Shown in pieces: positions 53,315-61,084 of a DNA stretch of 64,000 nt; the first letter of the stretch is position 1; each line of letters begins with the position of its first letter. The DNA comes from Lewinellaceae bacterium (GTDB lineage Bacteria; Bacteroidota; Bacteroidia; Chitinophagales; Saprospiraceae). The translations under genes were made by a program, and so were the position numbers. The stretch covers positions 124,001-188,000 of the forward strand of contig JACJYG010000005.1 in the NCBI GenBank assembly GCA_020636215.1. Reading direction: 5' to 3'. Below the pieces are notes generated by a model. That model saw nothing but the letters and a program-made list of their open reading frames with translations, did not search any database and was not told where the DNA came from.

Positions 53315-53819
53315 GGGAGGCGTTGAGTATGATCTCACTGCCCATCACGGAATTGGGGACAATGATCCGGTTGTTGTCCAGATCCCGGATAACGGTGTGG
53401 CGGAGCGTGATGTCCTCCACAGTTCCCGTGAGCTTGTCCCGAATGGTAATGCGGTCGTGGATGCGAAAGGGTTTGAAAATAACTATAAAAATACCGCTGG
53501 TGATATTGCTCAGCGCCTGCTGAGAGGCCAAGCCAGCGACGAGGGCAACGATGCCCGCACCGGTGAGCAGGGTATGCGCCACCGTTTGGAACATAGGCAA
53601 TACCAAAAATGCCCATCCTACCCCTACGAGGTAGATCAATCCGATGAGGAAATGCTTGAGGAATTGGTAGTTGGTCGGGTCGGCCTCCAGTTTGGTGATG
53701 GTGCGTTTTATCGCGCGGTTGAGGAAAAAGTTAAAGGCTGCTGCAACGATGATGGTCGCTCCAATAATGCCCAGGAACAGCATCACTGTCTGGATGTCGC
53801 CGAATATTTTTTCTTTCAT
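53277..53819 (-). CDS. MscS-type mechanosensitive channel, C-terminally truncated
   Basis: 180 residues from the ATG at 53819 (MKEKIFGDIQTVMLF). Three transmembrane segments and the pore helix (ALVAGLASQQALSNITSGIF) plus the beta domain (IRDKLTGTVEDITLRHTVIRDLDNNRIIVPNSVMGSEI) are present. The alpha/beta C-terminal cage (about 80 residues) is missing: after MGSEIILNAS the frame ends in SETAEKHQGPI. A piece of the lost C-terminus is found out of frame just downstream. The channel may be non-functional or altered in gating. Confidence 0.8.
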   Translation of the reverse strand: MKEKIFGDIQTVMLFLGIIGATIIVAAAFNFFLNRAIKRTITKLEADPTNYQFLKHFLIGLIYLVGVGWAFLVLPMFQTVAHTLLTGAGIVALVAGLASQQALSNITSGIFIVIFKPFRIHDRITIRDKLTGTVEDITLRHTVIRDLDNNRIIVPNSVMGSEIILNASQSETAEKHQGPI

Positions 53820-54250
53820 ACTGGTGGAAATTAGGTTTAGTCGCAGATGGCCTTCTGGGAGGGCCCCTGCAAACTTACAGATTTTTAGCTGTTTTGGAAG
53901 CCCGCGCCCGATAGCAGGTTGGGACATGGGGGAGGTTGAGCAGGCTCAATGGGCGCACTAAAATGTTTTTGTAACAGGCTTCTCCGGCCATTGATCGGTG
54001 AAAGCCGGAAATCCATCGGTGGAAGTGGTAAAGGGCTCGGTTTGGAGGGTGTTTCTTTCGTTAAATCCGGTGGCCGTAAGGATAGTGCTTTGGCCAGCGC
54101 ATTGCCAGGAATAGCAGTGGAATTGAGGCTTCTGGACGGGCGCCGCTTAAGTTGGGTGAAAACGATTTTGATAAAGGATGTGGCCCCTTTTTACGGGCTC
54201 GTCTTTGCCTCAGATTTTGAATTATTAACCCATTAAAACTAAAATTTGCT
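53820..54250. other. 430-bp intergenic region
   Basis: No gene I can support. A 95-codon plus-strand frame (53949-54236) has no family resemblance and unusual composition. The promoters of the MscS-type and the following exported protein lie here. Confidence 0.4.
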
Positions 54251-54835
54251 ATGAAAAAGCACATCATTCTTTTCTGCCTGGCTTTGTTAGCCAGTGGCGC
54301 CTTATCTGCCCAGGAAGAGATATTCGTAGCTAAGCTTTCAAAAGAAAAGGTGCCGGCCGTGGTGATTGCCTCCGTTGAACAAGATTTTCCGGATGCTGTG
54401 ATTACCGAATACAAAGCGCTTCCGATAACGGTACTCGAAGATGGCTGGGTCATTACCAAGGAAAAACCCATGGATGGCAAGTACGATACTTATTATCTGT
54501 CGATCAAAGGCAAGAATTTTGAAGGGGAGGCTACCTATGACGCCAACGGGAATCTGATCTCGTCTCAGGAGTATGCCAGGAATATTGAGGTGCCCCAAAA
54601 TATTGCCCGAGCCATCGGCGTCCGTTATCCTGGTTGGGGCATTGGCAAAGACCACATGGTAACAACCTTCTACAAAGACGGCAAACAGAAGGCCTATTAC
54701 CACATTGACCTCATGAAAGGCGCCGAACACGAAAAGGTGGTTTTCGATGGCCACGGAAATGAGGTGAAGCATGGGAAGACACGCGGTAAGGAAAGAGAAG
54801 AACGGAAAATGAGGGAAATGAAGGAAGTGAATTAA
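54251..54835 (+). CDS. Exported PepSY-like (BLIP-type) protein
   Basis: 194 residues. Signal peptide to about SAQ20. The mature part contains two tandem units resembling the PepSY-like fold (KVPAVVIASVEQDFPDAVITEYKALP; PQNIARAIGVRYPGWGIGKDHMVTTFYKDG), common in Bacteroidota secreted proteins. The tail (about 172-194) is highly charged. Probably periplasmic; no enzymatic role recognised. Monocistronic, with a strong terminator. Confidence 0.75.
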   Translation: MKKHIILFCLALLASGALSAQEEIFVAKLSKEKVPAVVIASVEQDFPDAVITEYKALPITVLEDGWVITKEKPMDGKYDTYYLSIKGKNFEGEATYDANGNLISSQEYARNIEVPQNIARAIGVRYPGWGIGKDHMVTTFYKDGKQKAYYHIDLMKGAEHEKVVFDGHGNEVKHGKTRGKEREERKMREMKEVN

Positions 54836-54861
54836 TGAACAGCTTCCTTTAGTCTTGACGC

Positions 54862-54906
54862 CCGGCTGCGGAACTGAAGAAAATTCGGTTCCGCAGCCGG
54901 CGTTTT
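54862..54906 (+). terminator. Intrinsic terminator
   Basis: A 13-bp perfect stem, CCGGCTGCGGAAC (54862-54874) with its complement at 54888-54900, followed by CGTTTT. It ends the PepSY-like gene 27 bp after its stop. Confidence 0.8.
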
Positions 54907-54921
54907 AGCTTGGACCCCGGC

Positions 54922-54973
54922 ATAGTCAGTCGCTGACAGGCTATGCCTGAAAAGCAAAAGTTGACGACATTAG
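54922..54973. repeat. Partial copy of the 40.7-kb MITE
   Basis: TAGTCAGTCGCTGACAG and, 20 bp later, AGTTGACGACATTAG match the right end of the MITE at 40750-40918. The left end is absent. Just before the MoxR-type gene. Confidence 0.7.
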
Positions 54974-55035
54974 TTTGAAGCCTATCCACCTGGGTTTACC
55001 TGGAAATCCCTAAATTGGAGGCCTAAAGCAGATAT

Positions 55036-56148
55036 TTGATGGCCAAACAAGCCCAACACGATTATATTTACTACGGCACCCGCGCCAAGGCCGGAGAGGT
55101 AAGCGACTTCGTGCAGCATGTGCTGGCCGCTAACCTGCGTGCGGAGGCGCGGGGGCAGCGCAAAACCCCGATCTGCATCTGGGGCCGCCACGGCATCGGC
55201 AAGACGGAGATCGTACAAAGCCTGGCCCAGGAGCTGAATTATGCCTTCCGATACATTGCTCCCGCTCAGTTCGAGGAAATGGGCGACCTGGTGGGCATGC
55301 CCGCTATCGAAAACGGGCGCACTGTTTTCCGCGCTCCGGAATGGGTGCCGGAATCGGAAGGCCCTGGTATCCTGCTCATCGACGACGCCAACCGCGCCGA
55401 CGACCGCATCCTGCGCGGCATTATGCAACTGCTGCAGAATTTTGAGCTGGTGAGCTGGAAACTCCCCCCCAAGTGGCAGATCATCCTGACCGCCAATCCC
55501 GACGGCGGCGACTATTCCGTCACCCCCATGGATGACGCCATGATCACCCGGATGATGCACATCACCCTGGAATTCGACCCCCAGGAATGGGCCAGATGGG
55601 CCGAGCGCAACAAGATCGACCATCGCGGCATCAGCTTCGTGCTCACTTACCCCGAAATGGTAACCGGCATCCGCACCACCCCCCGCACCCTGGTGCAGTT
55701 TTTCGAAAACATCGCCGCCATCGATAACCTGGGCGCTAACCTGGGCCTGGTGCGCAGCCTGGCCGACTCCTGCCTCGACGACAATACCGCCACCGCTTTC
55801 ATCGCCTTTGTCAACCAGGAGCTGCGCGCCCTCATTACCCCCGAGCAGATCTGCGACACGGCCGATTTTCAGGCTGAAGTCCGCCGGCCCCTCGAACGCA
55901 TCGTTCAGCAGCGGGCGCTGCGGGTAGACATCCTGGCCACCATCGCTACCCGCCTGGCCAATTTCCTGTTGGCGGATGGGTTTAACCCCACCACCAACCA
56001 ACTGAAAAACGTCGCGGAATTCCTGAAGCTGAGCCTGCTGCCCAACGACCTTCGCCTGACTTTGCTCCAGGACCTGGCGGGCACCGATCTGCTCACCCGC
56101 CTGCTGGAGGACCAGGAGATTTCACAGATATTCCTGGATGGGATGTAA
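55036..56148 (+). CDS. MoxR-type AAA+ ATPase
   Basis: 370 residues, cytoplasmic. Walker A GRHGIGKTE (Lys55), Walker B ILLIDDANRA (Asp115-Asp116, where most relatives have Asp-Glu), sensor 1 ILTANPDGGDYSVTPMDDAMITRM. This is the MoxR/AAA_5 type. Such ATPases usually act with a VWA protein encoded next to them, to insert metals or remodel proteins. The window has a fitting VWA/HExxH partner at 17.9 kb. An antisense frame of 339 codons over this gene is a GC artefact. Confidence 0.9.
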   Translation: MMAKQAQHDYIYYGTRAKAGEVSDFVQHVLAANLRAEARGQRKTPICIWGRHGIGKTEIVQSLAQELNYAFRYIAPAQFEEMGDLVGMPAIENGRTVFRAPEWVPESEGPGILLIDDANRADDRILRGIMQLLQNFELVSWKLPPKWQIILTANPDGGDYSVTPMDDAMITRMMHITLEFDPQEWARWAERNKIDHRGISFVLTYPEMVTGIRTTPRTLVQFFENIAAIDNLGANLGLVRSLADSCLDDNTATAFIAFVNQELRALITPEQICDTADFQAEVRRPLERIVQQRALRVDILATIATRLANFLLADGFNPTTNQLKNVAEFLKLSLLPNDLRLTLLQDLAGTDLLTRLLEDQEISQIFLDGM

Positions 56149-56171
56149 CCCGCAATTTTTATCGTGCGGTT

Positions 56172-56870
56172 CTAAAATTCTACTTCTACCAGAACCGTAT
56201 CGCGGGCTGGACAGAAAACGGAAATCGATTCCCCCCAGAAGGAAGTAGGAGGATACATGGAATAGGCTTCCTGGCTAAAAGCGGCCATGGTCAGGGAATG
56301 ATCGGTATGGCCTTTCAGCGGAAGCACAAAAGTGGTGTCCAATGGCCTGGTAAAGTCGAGGCGACAGATGCTGTAGCTGAAAATGTCATAGTTATAAAGA
56401 TCGGCCGGCGGGGCGAAAATATGGAATACACCCTCAGTGGGTTCCGGTGAAACGGCCTGAATGTGAAAGCGGACAAGGCCTTCCGTGAATACCTGTGTGT
56501 GTATGGACGATGGGAACTCATCTGGCAGTCTGATGAAGGTGCCGTCGTAGTAACCCCCTCCTGATAACCCCAGCGCATACTGGCTTTTCAGAAAGTTGGG
56601 ATCGGGTTCGGGCCACCTGAAATAACCCTTGATATCCGTTTTGCCGAGTACCTCCAGCAGGGTGTAGAATTCCTGGTAGGTTGGGGCAGAAACAGTTTCT
56701 ACTTCGTAAAGGCCAACGGTGACGTCAGCCGCGGGCTGGCTTGTTCCGGCTACTTTGACGAAGAGCAGCAGGTCCTTTGGCGCGGCATCAGGGTTGTCGT
56801 CTCCACTGGGGCGGCAGCTTGGAAGCAAAAGGAAAGAAAAGATTACGGAGAGGTGAATGATCGCCTTCAT
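56172..56870 (-). CDS. Lipoprotein of unknown function
   Basis: 232 residues with a lipoprotein signal (SFLLLPSC, Cys19). The part around 25-80 (KDLLLFVKVAGTSQPAADVTVGLYE) resembles a carboxypeptidase-regulatory/transthyretin-like beta fold. No other motif. Convergent with the AAA+ gene, 23 bp apart. Confidence 0.65.
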   Translation of the reverse strand: MKAIIHLSVIFSFLLLPSCRPSGDDNPDAAPKDLLLFVKVAGTSQPAADVTVGLYEVETVSAPTYQEFYTLLEVLGKTDIKGYFRWPEPDPNFLKSQYALGLSGGGYYDGTFIRLPDEFPSSIHTQVFTEGLVRFHIQAVSPEPTEGVFHIFAPPADLYNYDIFSYSICRLDFTRPLDTTFVLPLKGHTDHSLTMAAFSQEAYSMYPPTSFWGESISVFCPARDTVLVEVEF

Positions 56871-57055
56871 GGCAAAGGAGGTTTGGTGTTGGCCATCAGG
56901 CCAGATGCGACTATTTTGAATAGATGCTAAAATTAATTTTTTTCATTGAGTAATTTAGTATTTTGACTGGCTTTGTCGCCGGCCTGGCCATCGCAAGGCT
57001 TCAGTGATTTTTAGACTTCAATGTACCTCCACGAATAATTGCAAAGCCATCAACT

Positions 57056-58171
57056 ATGCCCACCAATTACTGGCCCCGCCTCGAAAAAGCCGCTTACGCC
57101 TTCGCCATAGTAGCGGTGCTAAGCTATCTGGGGCTGTCCGGCTACTACATCTTCAGCCTGCCTGCGGCGCCGCAAAAGCAGACGCTGTATTACCTGAAAA
57201 ATACAGGCTCGGGCGCCAGAGATTCCATCCAGGTGGCGCTGCCGGCCCGGCCGGGAACCAGTCCCATGCTGGGGCGCATGAAACGCAGCGGTATATCAGT
57301 AGCGGGTGGGGTGGCGCTGGTGATAGTGGTGTCGGTAGTGTTTTTCCTGCTTTCCTGGCTGTGGCGCAAACACTCCGCAGTGCGGGTATTCATCTCCTAC
57401 CAGGCGGGCCTGCAGGAGAAGGCGCAGAAAATGGAGGCCCTGCTTAAAGCTCAGGGGCTCAAAGTGAACATCGTGCCCTTCGATGCCCAGGCCCGGCACG
57501 ATGAAGTATTGGAACGGGTGCGCACCCAACTCAAAAGCGCCGATGCGGTAGTGGTGATCCCCCACCACGAGCACCCCTCATTCGTCAATGCTGAAGTGTG
57601 GGGAGCAGTAGTCCTCGGGCTGCCGCTGGTGTTCCTCAAATACCAGGACGAGCAGCGTTTGCCGGATACCGGCTTTACCGGCTTCCCGGTGTTCCGTTAT
57701 GATAAGGTTGTAAAACAAAAAGGCCGCCCCCTGGCGTATTACTTCAACTTCGCCTGCCACCATCGCCGCGATTACCGGCATGTCTTCTACAGCCACCTGG
57801 CGGATTTCTGGGAATCACTCCGGGAAGTGGTGGGGGAAACTGCCGGGCAGCTTTCCTTCGGAAGCCTGCTGCTCTTTGCCGGCGCTTTTGCCGCTGCCTG
57901 GTACAACATCGAGATCCCCCGCGCTACGGCCGTCCTCTACATCGCCATGGCCATCCTGTTGCTTGCCTCCGCCGGATGGCTATTCCTCGTGCTGCTCGGC
58001 ATCGGCCTGAACTTCGTCAACAACCGAAAGAAATTCGACATCTCCCGGCAACGGGTGCTGACCGGTGCGGCGACCTACGATTCTCTTCAGGAATTGCTGG
58101 CCGCCCATGATGCCTCCCGTGAGATACTGGGGGCTATAGATCCGAAGGGTTTAAGGAATGTGCATGGCTGA
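57056..58171 (+). CDS. Membrane protein with cytoplasmic TIR-like domain
   Basis: 371 residues. TM1 about 12-34, TM2 about 80-102, a TIR-like domain at about 108-215, then TM3 about 268-283 and TM4 about 293-318. The TIR signs are VRVFISYQAG at its start, a helix ending KAQGLKVNIVPFDA, SADAVVVIPHHEHPSFVNAEVWGAVVLGLPLVFL with Glu180 in the place of the NADase catalytic Glu. A TIR domain flanked by membrane helices is unusual. It could be an NAD-consuming or scaffold protein, perhaps in phage defence or signalling. No defence partner is recognised beside it. Confidence 0.7.
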   Translation: MPTNYWPRLEKAAYAFAIVAVLSYLGLSGYYIFSLPAAPQKQTLYYLKNTGSGARDSIQVALPARPGTSPMLGRMKRSGISVAGGVALVIVVSVVFFLLSWLWRKHSAVRVFISYQAGLQEKAQKMEALLKAQGLKVNIVPFDAQARHDEVLERVRTQLKSADAVVVIPHHEHPSFVNAEVWGAVVLGLPLVFLKYQDEQRLPDTGFTGFPVFRYDKVVKQKGRPLAYYFNFACHHRRDYRHVFYSHLADFWESLREVVGETAGQLSFGSLLLFAGAFAAAWYNIEIPRATAVLYIAMAILLLASAGWLFLVLLGIGLNFVNNRKKFDISRQRVLTGAATYDSLQELLAAHDASREILGAIDPKGLRNVHG

Positions 58172-58186
58172 ATAGTTGGATTTTTG

Positions 58187-58262
58187 CCCGTTTCTATTGA
58201 GCCGGTTAAAATGGTTGAGCGTATTCCAGCCATTTTGCCATCCAACCATTCAACCATTTCTA
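58187..58262. repeat. Degenerate 40-bp-family repeat, inverted pair (locus 2)
   Basis: One unit reads GTTTCTATTGAGCCGGTTAAAATGG forward in pieces and a second part reads CCATCCAACCATTCAACCATTT in reverse. Same family as 15.78 kb and 59.45 kb. It separates the TIR-like and the GH20-like genes. Confidence 0.55.
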
Positions 58263-58307
58263 AGACATTCCGTAACTTCCCCTTTCATCAAACTCACCCT
58301 TTTAAGT

Positions 58308-59396
58308 ATGAAACAGCTACTTTCCCTACTCTTTTTATTCGCAACCTTTTTCACGCTTACCGCTCAGGAAGCCGTCATCACCGACACCATCCCCATCCGT
58401 GGGTTCTGTATCGCGGCGCCGGCGGCGGATGGCGTGGATGACTTTGTGAAATTTATTAATGAAGAACTCGCACCCCGACGGATCAATACCCTGGTGTTGC
58501 GCTTCGATTACAACTACCAGTACACCTCCCATCCGGAGCTGCAGAACGAAAATGCGCTGTCCCGCGAAGATGTGAAAAAACTGGTGGGCGCTTGTAAAAA
58601 ACACGGCATCGACCTCATTCCGCAGATCAATCTGCTGGGGCATCAGTCGTGGCATAGCACCTTGGAAAACCTGCTTAAAGTATACCCCCAATTCGACGAA
58701 ACCCCGCATATACAATTGCCGGAAAATTACGTTTGGCCCAATTCCGACGGCCTGTATTGCAAAAGCTATTGCCCTTTACATCCGGAGGTACACGAGGTGG
58801 TGTTCGCCCTGGTTGATGAATTGATGGAAGTGTGCGAGGCCAAGGCCTTTCACGCCGGTATGGATGAAGTTTTCTATATTGGTGATGATAAATGTCCTCG
58901 CTGTGGGGGCCGGGATAAGGCCGAGCTGTTTGCCGGTGAAGTGCGCACCATCAACAACCACCTGCTGCAAAAGGGCTGGCGGCTCTGGATCTGGGGCGAC
59001 CGCTTGCTGGACGGCAAAACCACCAACCTGGGGATGTGGGAAGCCAGTATGAACAACACCCACCGCGCCATCGACCTTATTCCCCAAAGCGTAATCATTT
59101 GCGACTGGCACTACGACCGGGCGGAGCCTACGGCCGCTTACTTTGCCATGAAGGGCTTTCAGGTCATTACCTGCCCCTGGAATAAAGCGGATGTGGCGCT
59201 CGGGCAGGTGGCCGATTACCAAAATTTCAAGCAACACGCCAACCCGGCCCTGGCCTTCCGCTATCGCGGCCTGATGGAGACGATTTGGGTGCCGGCGGCA
59301 GATTTCTTTGATGCTTATTACGGGCGTAAGCAGCTTTCAGGGCGCAACCAGGGCCAGGTGGAGTGTTTCAAGGCGCTGTTTGACGCCATGGAGTAG
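58308..59396 (+). CDS. GH20-like exported glycoside hydrolase
   Basis: 362 residues from the ATG at 58308 (MKQLLSLLFLFATFFTLTAQ, signal peptide); the longer frame from 58176 lies inside the repeat and is rejected. The TIM-barrel resembles GH20 beta-hexosaminidases: FHAGMDEVF carries the Asp186-Glu187 pair expected for substrate-assisted catalysis, QINLLGHQSW and WIWGDRLLDG fit the barrel strands. It is shorter than GH20 enzymes, with no separate N-terminal GH20b domain. Followed by an HGSNAT-like acyltransferase and a GH2 enzyme; all point to glycan breakdown. Confidence 0.8.
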   Translation: MKQLLSLLFLFATFFTLTAQEAVITDTIPIRGFCIAAPAADGVDDFVKFINEELAPRRINTLVLRFDYNYQYTSHPELQNENALSREDVKKLVGACKKHGIDLIPQINLLGHQSWHSTLENLLKVYPQFDETPHIQLPENYVWPNSDGLYCKSYCPLHPEVHEVVFALVDELMEVCEAKAFHAGMDEVFYIGDDKCPRCGGRDKAELFAGEVRTINNHLLQKGWRLWIWGDRLLDGKTTNLGMWEASMNNTHRAIDLIPQSVIICDWHYDRAEPTAAYFAMKGFQVITCPWNKADVALGQVADYQNFKQHANPALAFRYRGLMETIWVPAADFFDAYYGRKQLSGRNQGQVECFKALFDAME

Positions 59397-59440
59397 GGCT
59401 GTTTAGCCTTCTACCGGCGGCATTTTTTTAAATAATTCCA

Positions 59441-59535
59441 ACCAATCAACTATTTTTAACCGGCTCATCAGAGCCCTTCAACCCTTCAGCCATTTTTAAC
59501 CGGCTCATTAGAGACGGGCAGCCCTTCAACCATTC
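59441..59535. repeat. 40-bp tandem repeat, two units (family 2, locus 3)
   Basis: CATTTTTAACCGGCTCAT-type units with a 40-bp period (CGGCTCATCA at 59461, CGGCTCATTA at 59501), in reverse orientation to locus 1. Ends just before the DUF5009 start codon. Confidence 0.75.
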
Positions 59536-59540
59536 AACAT

Positions 59541-60743
59541 ATGCTCCAGTCCCCCTCCACCGCTCCCCGCATCGCCTCCATCGACATCTTCCGGGCGCTG
59601 ACGATGCTGCTCATGATCTTCGTCAACGATCTTTGGTCCCTGGAAGGCGTGCCGAAGTGGATGCTCCACACCAAAGCAGCTGAAGATGGCATGGGCCTGT
59701 CCGATGTGGTCTTTCCGGCCTTTCTTTTCATAGTAGGCTTATCGATCCCATTTGCCATCAGCAACCGCCTGAAAAAGGGCGACAGTACCTGGCAAGTAGT
59801 GTGGCATATTGGCGAGCGCACGCTAGCCTTGCTGGTGATGGGCTTTTTTATGGTCAACCTGGAGAACATCTGGGCGGAAGGCCTGCCCTTTAGCCGCTAC
59901 TGGTGGCAAATATTCATGGCGTTGGCCATTTTCCTGATCTGGAACCGCTACCCTAGTGGGGATGGGAGGGGGAACCTTTACCTCGGCCTTAAGATATTGG
60001 GCGTATTGATCCTGCTGGGCCTGGCTTATATTTACCAGGGCGGCAGCGCCGAGCATCCTACCTGGATGAAACCCCACTGGTGGGGTATTCTGGGGCTCAT
60101 CGGCTGGGCATATCTGCTCAGTGCGCTGGTGTATCTCCTTTTTCGCGATAACCTTCCGGCGATCGTTCTGGCCTGGTTGTTTTTTAACCTGTTTAACGTT
60201 GCCGCCTTTGCCGGTTGGCTGGCGCCCCTGGAACCGCTGAAGCAATACGTCTGGATCGTGGGCGATGGTTCTATGCCGGCGCTTACCATGGGTGGAGTCG
60301 TGGCCTCGGTTATTTATCGCAAGTATTTTCAGGCGGAAAAAGCCAAAGGGCTAATCTGGGTGTTGCTGCTTCTGGCCGTTCTCGCTATGGCATACGGCTT
60401 CGGCCTGCGCCCCTTCTGGGGTATTTCCAAGATCCGGGCTACGCCTGCCTGGATCGGCATTTGCACCGGCATTAGCTTTGCTGCTTTTGCTTTCCTTTAC
60501 TGGTTGTCCGATATCCGCCAGCAACGCAGCTGGGCCCGCATCATCGAACCGGCCGGCACCAGCACCCTGACCTGTTATCTCATTCCTTACTTCGCCTATG
60601 CCATCAGGGAACTCGCCGGCCTTACTTTACCGATGGCGCTGCGCACGGGCGGCCTGGGCCTGTTGAAATCCTTGCTGTTCGCCCTGATGATCGTATGGAT
60701 AACCGGCCTGTTGAAGCGGTTCAGGATACAGCTGAAGATATGA
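59541..60743 (+). CDS. DUF5009 membrane protein, HGSNAT-like acyltransferase
   Basis: 400 residues with about ten transmembrane segments. IASIDIFRALTMLLMIFVND and GLSDVVFPAFLFIVGLSIPFAI are the signature of the DUF5009/heparan-alpha-glucosaminide N-acetyltransferase-like family (YeiB/DUF1624 relatives). Members acetylate amino sugars across a membrane using acetyl-CoA, but bacterial activities are largely unproven. Located between a GH20-like and a GH2 gene, it may acetylate sugars released by them. Confidence 0.85.
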   Translation: MLQSPSTAPRIASIDIFRALTMLLMIFVNDLWSLEGVPKWMLHTKAAEDGMGLSDVVFPAFLFIVGLSIPFAISNRLKKGDSTWQVVWHIGERTLALLVMGFFMVNLENIWAEGLPFSRYWWQIFMALAIFLIWNRYPSGDGRGNLYLGLKILGVLILLGLAYIYQGGSAEHPTWMKPHWWGILGLIGWAYLLSALVYLLFRDNLPAIVLAWLFFNLFNVAAFAGWLAPLEPLKQYVWIVGDGSMPALTMGGVVASVIYRKYFQAEKAKGLIWVLLLLAVLAMAYGFGLRPFWGISKIRATPAWIGICTGISFAAFAFLYWLSDIRQQRSWARIIEPAGTSTLTCYLIPYFAYAIRELAGLTLPMALRTGGLGLLKSLLFALMIVWITGLLKRFRIQLKI

Positions 60744-60764
60744 GATCCCTGATGGACGGAGAGA

Positions 60765-60960
60765 GATACTGTTGATGCTATGGATGTTTACCCGGCTGAC
60801 CCCGACAGGTGGCGGGGGAGGACGGGCTGTAGATACTATTTGATACTATTGATACTATTGATACTATGGATGTTTACCCGGCTGACCCCGACAGGTGGCG
60901 GGGGAGGACGGGCTGTAGATGCTATTGATGCTATTGATGCTATTGATACTAGTGATGCAT
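60765..60960. repeat. 57-bp direct repeat separated by a 9-bp satellite
   Basis: Two identical 57-bp units (60778-60834 and 60864-60920, period 86) both starting CTATGGATGTTTACCCGG. Between and after them run tandem GATACTATT and GATGCTATT units. Probably grown by slippage and unequal exchange. Non-coding. Confidence 0.85.
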
Positions 60961-61004
60961 TGCCCTCTATCCATAGTATCGATTAGCCCATAGGGCTACA
61001 GCAT

Positions 61005-61030
61005 CCTTTTGGCCCGTACGGGCCAAAAGG
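61005..61030. repeat. Perfect 26-bp palindrome
   Basis: A self-complementary sequence centred on CCCGTACGGG with flanks CCTTTTGG / CCAAAAGG. No loop, no T-run. A smaller palindrome (TAGCCC-ATA-GGGCTA) lies just upstream. Located 55 bp before the GH2 gene; possibly a regulator site. Confidence 0.6.
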
Positions 61031-61084
61031 AGTATCATAGCATCGCACAGTTAGACAATTTGTCTTCTATTAAAAAAATTAGGC

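Noticed and set aside
54982..56001. 339-codon minus-strand frame
   Set aside because: Antisense to the MoxR-type ATPase, which has intact Walker motifs; the long frame is due to GC-rich codons.
60780..60986. 68-codon plus-strand frame
   Set aside because: Made of the 57-bp repeat and 9-bp satellite; not a gene.
61005..61030. Palindrome as intrinsic terminator of the DUF5009 gene
   Set aside because: No T-run follows on either strand and it is over 260 bp from the stop.
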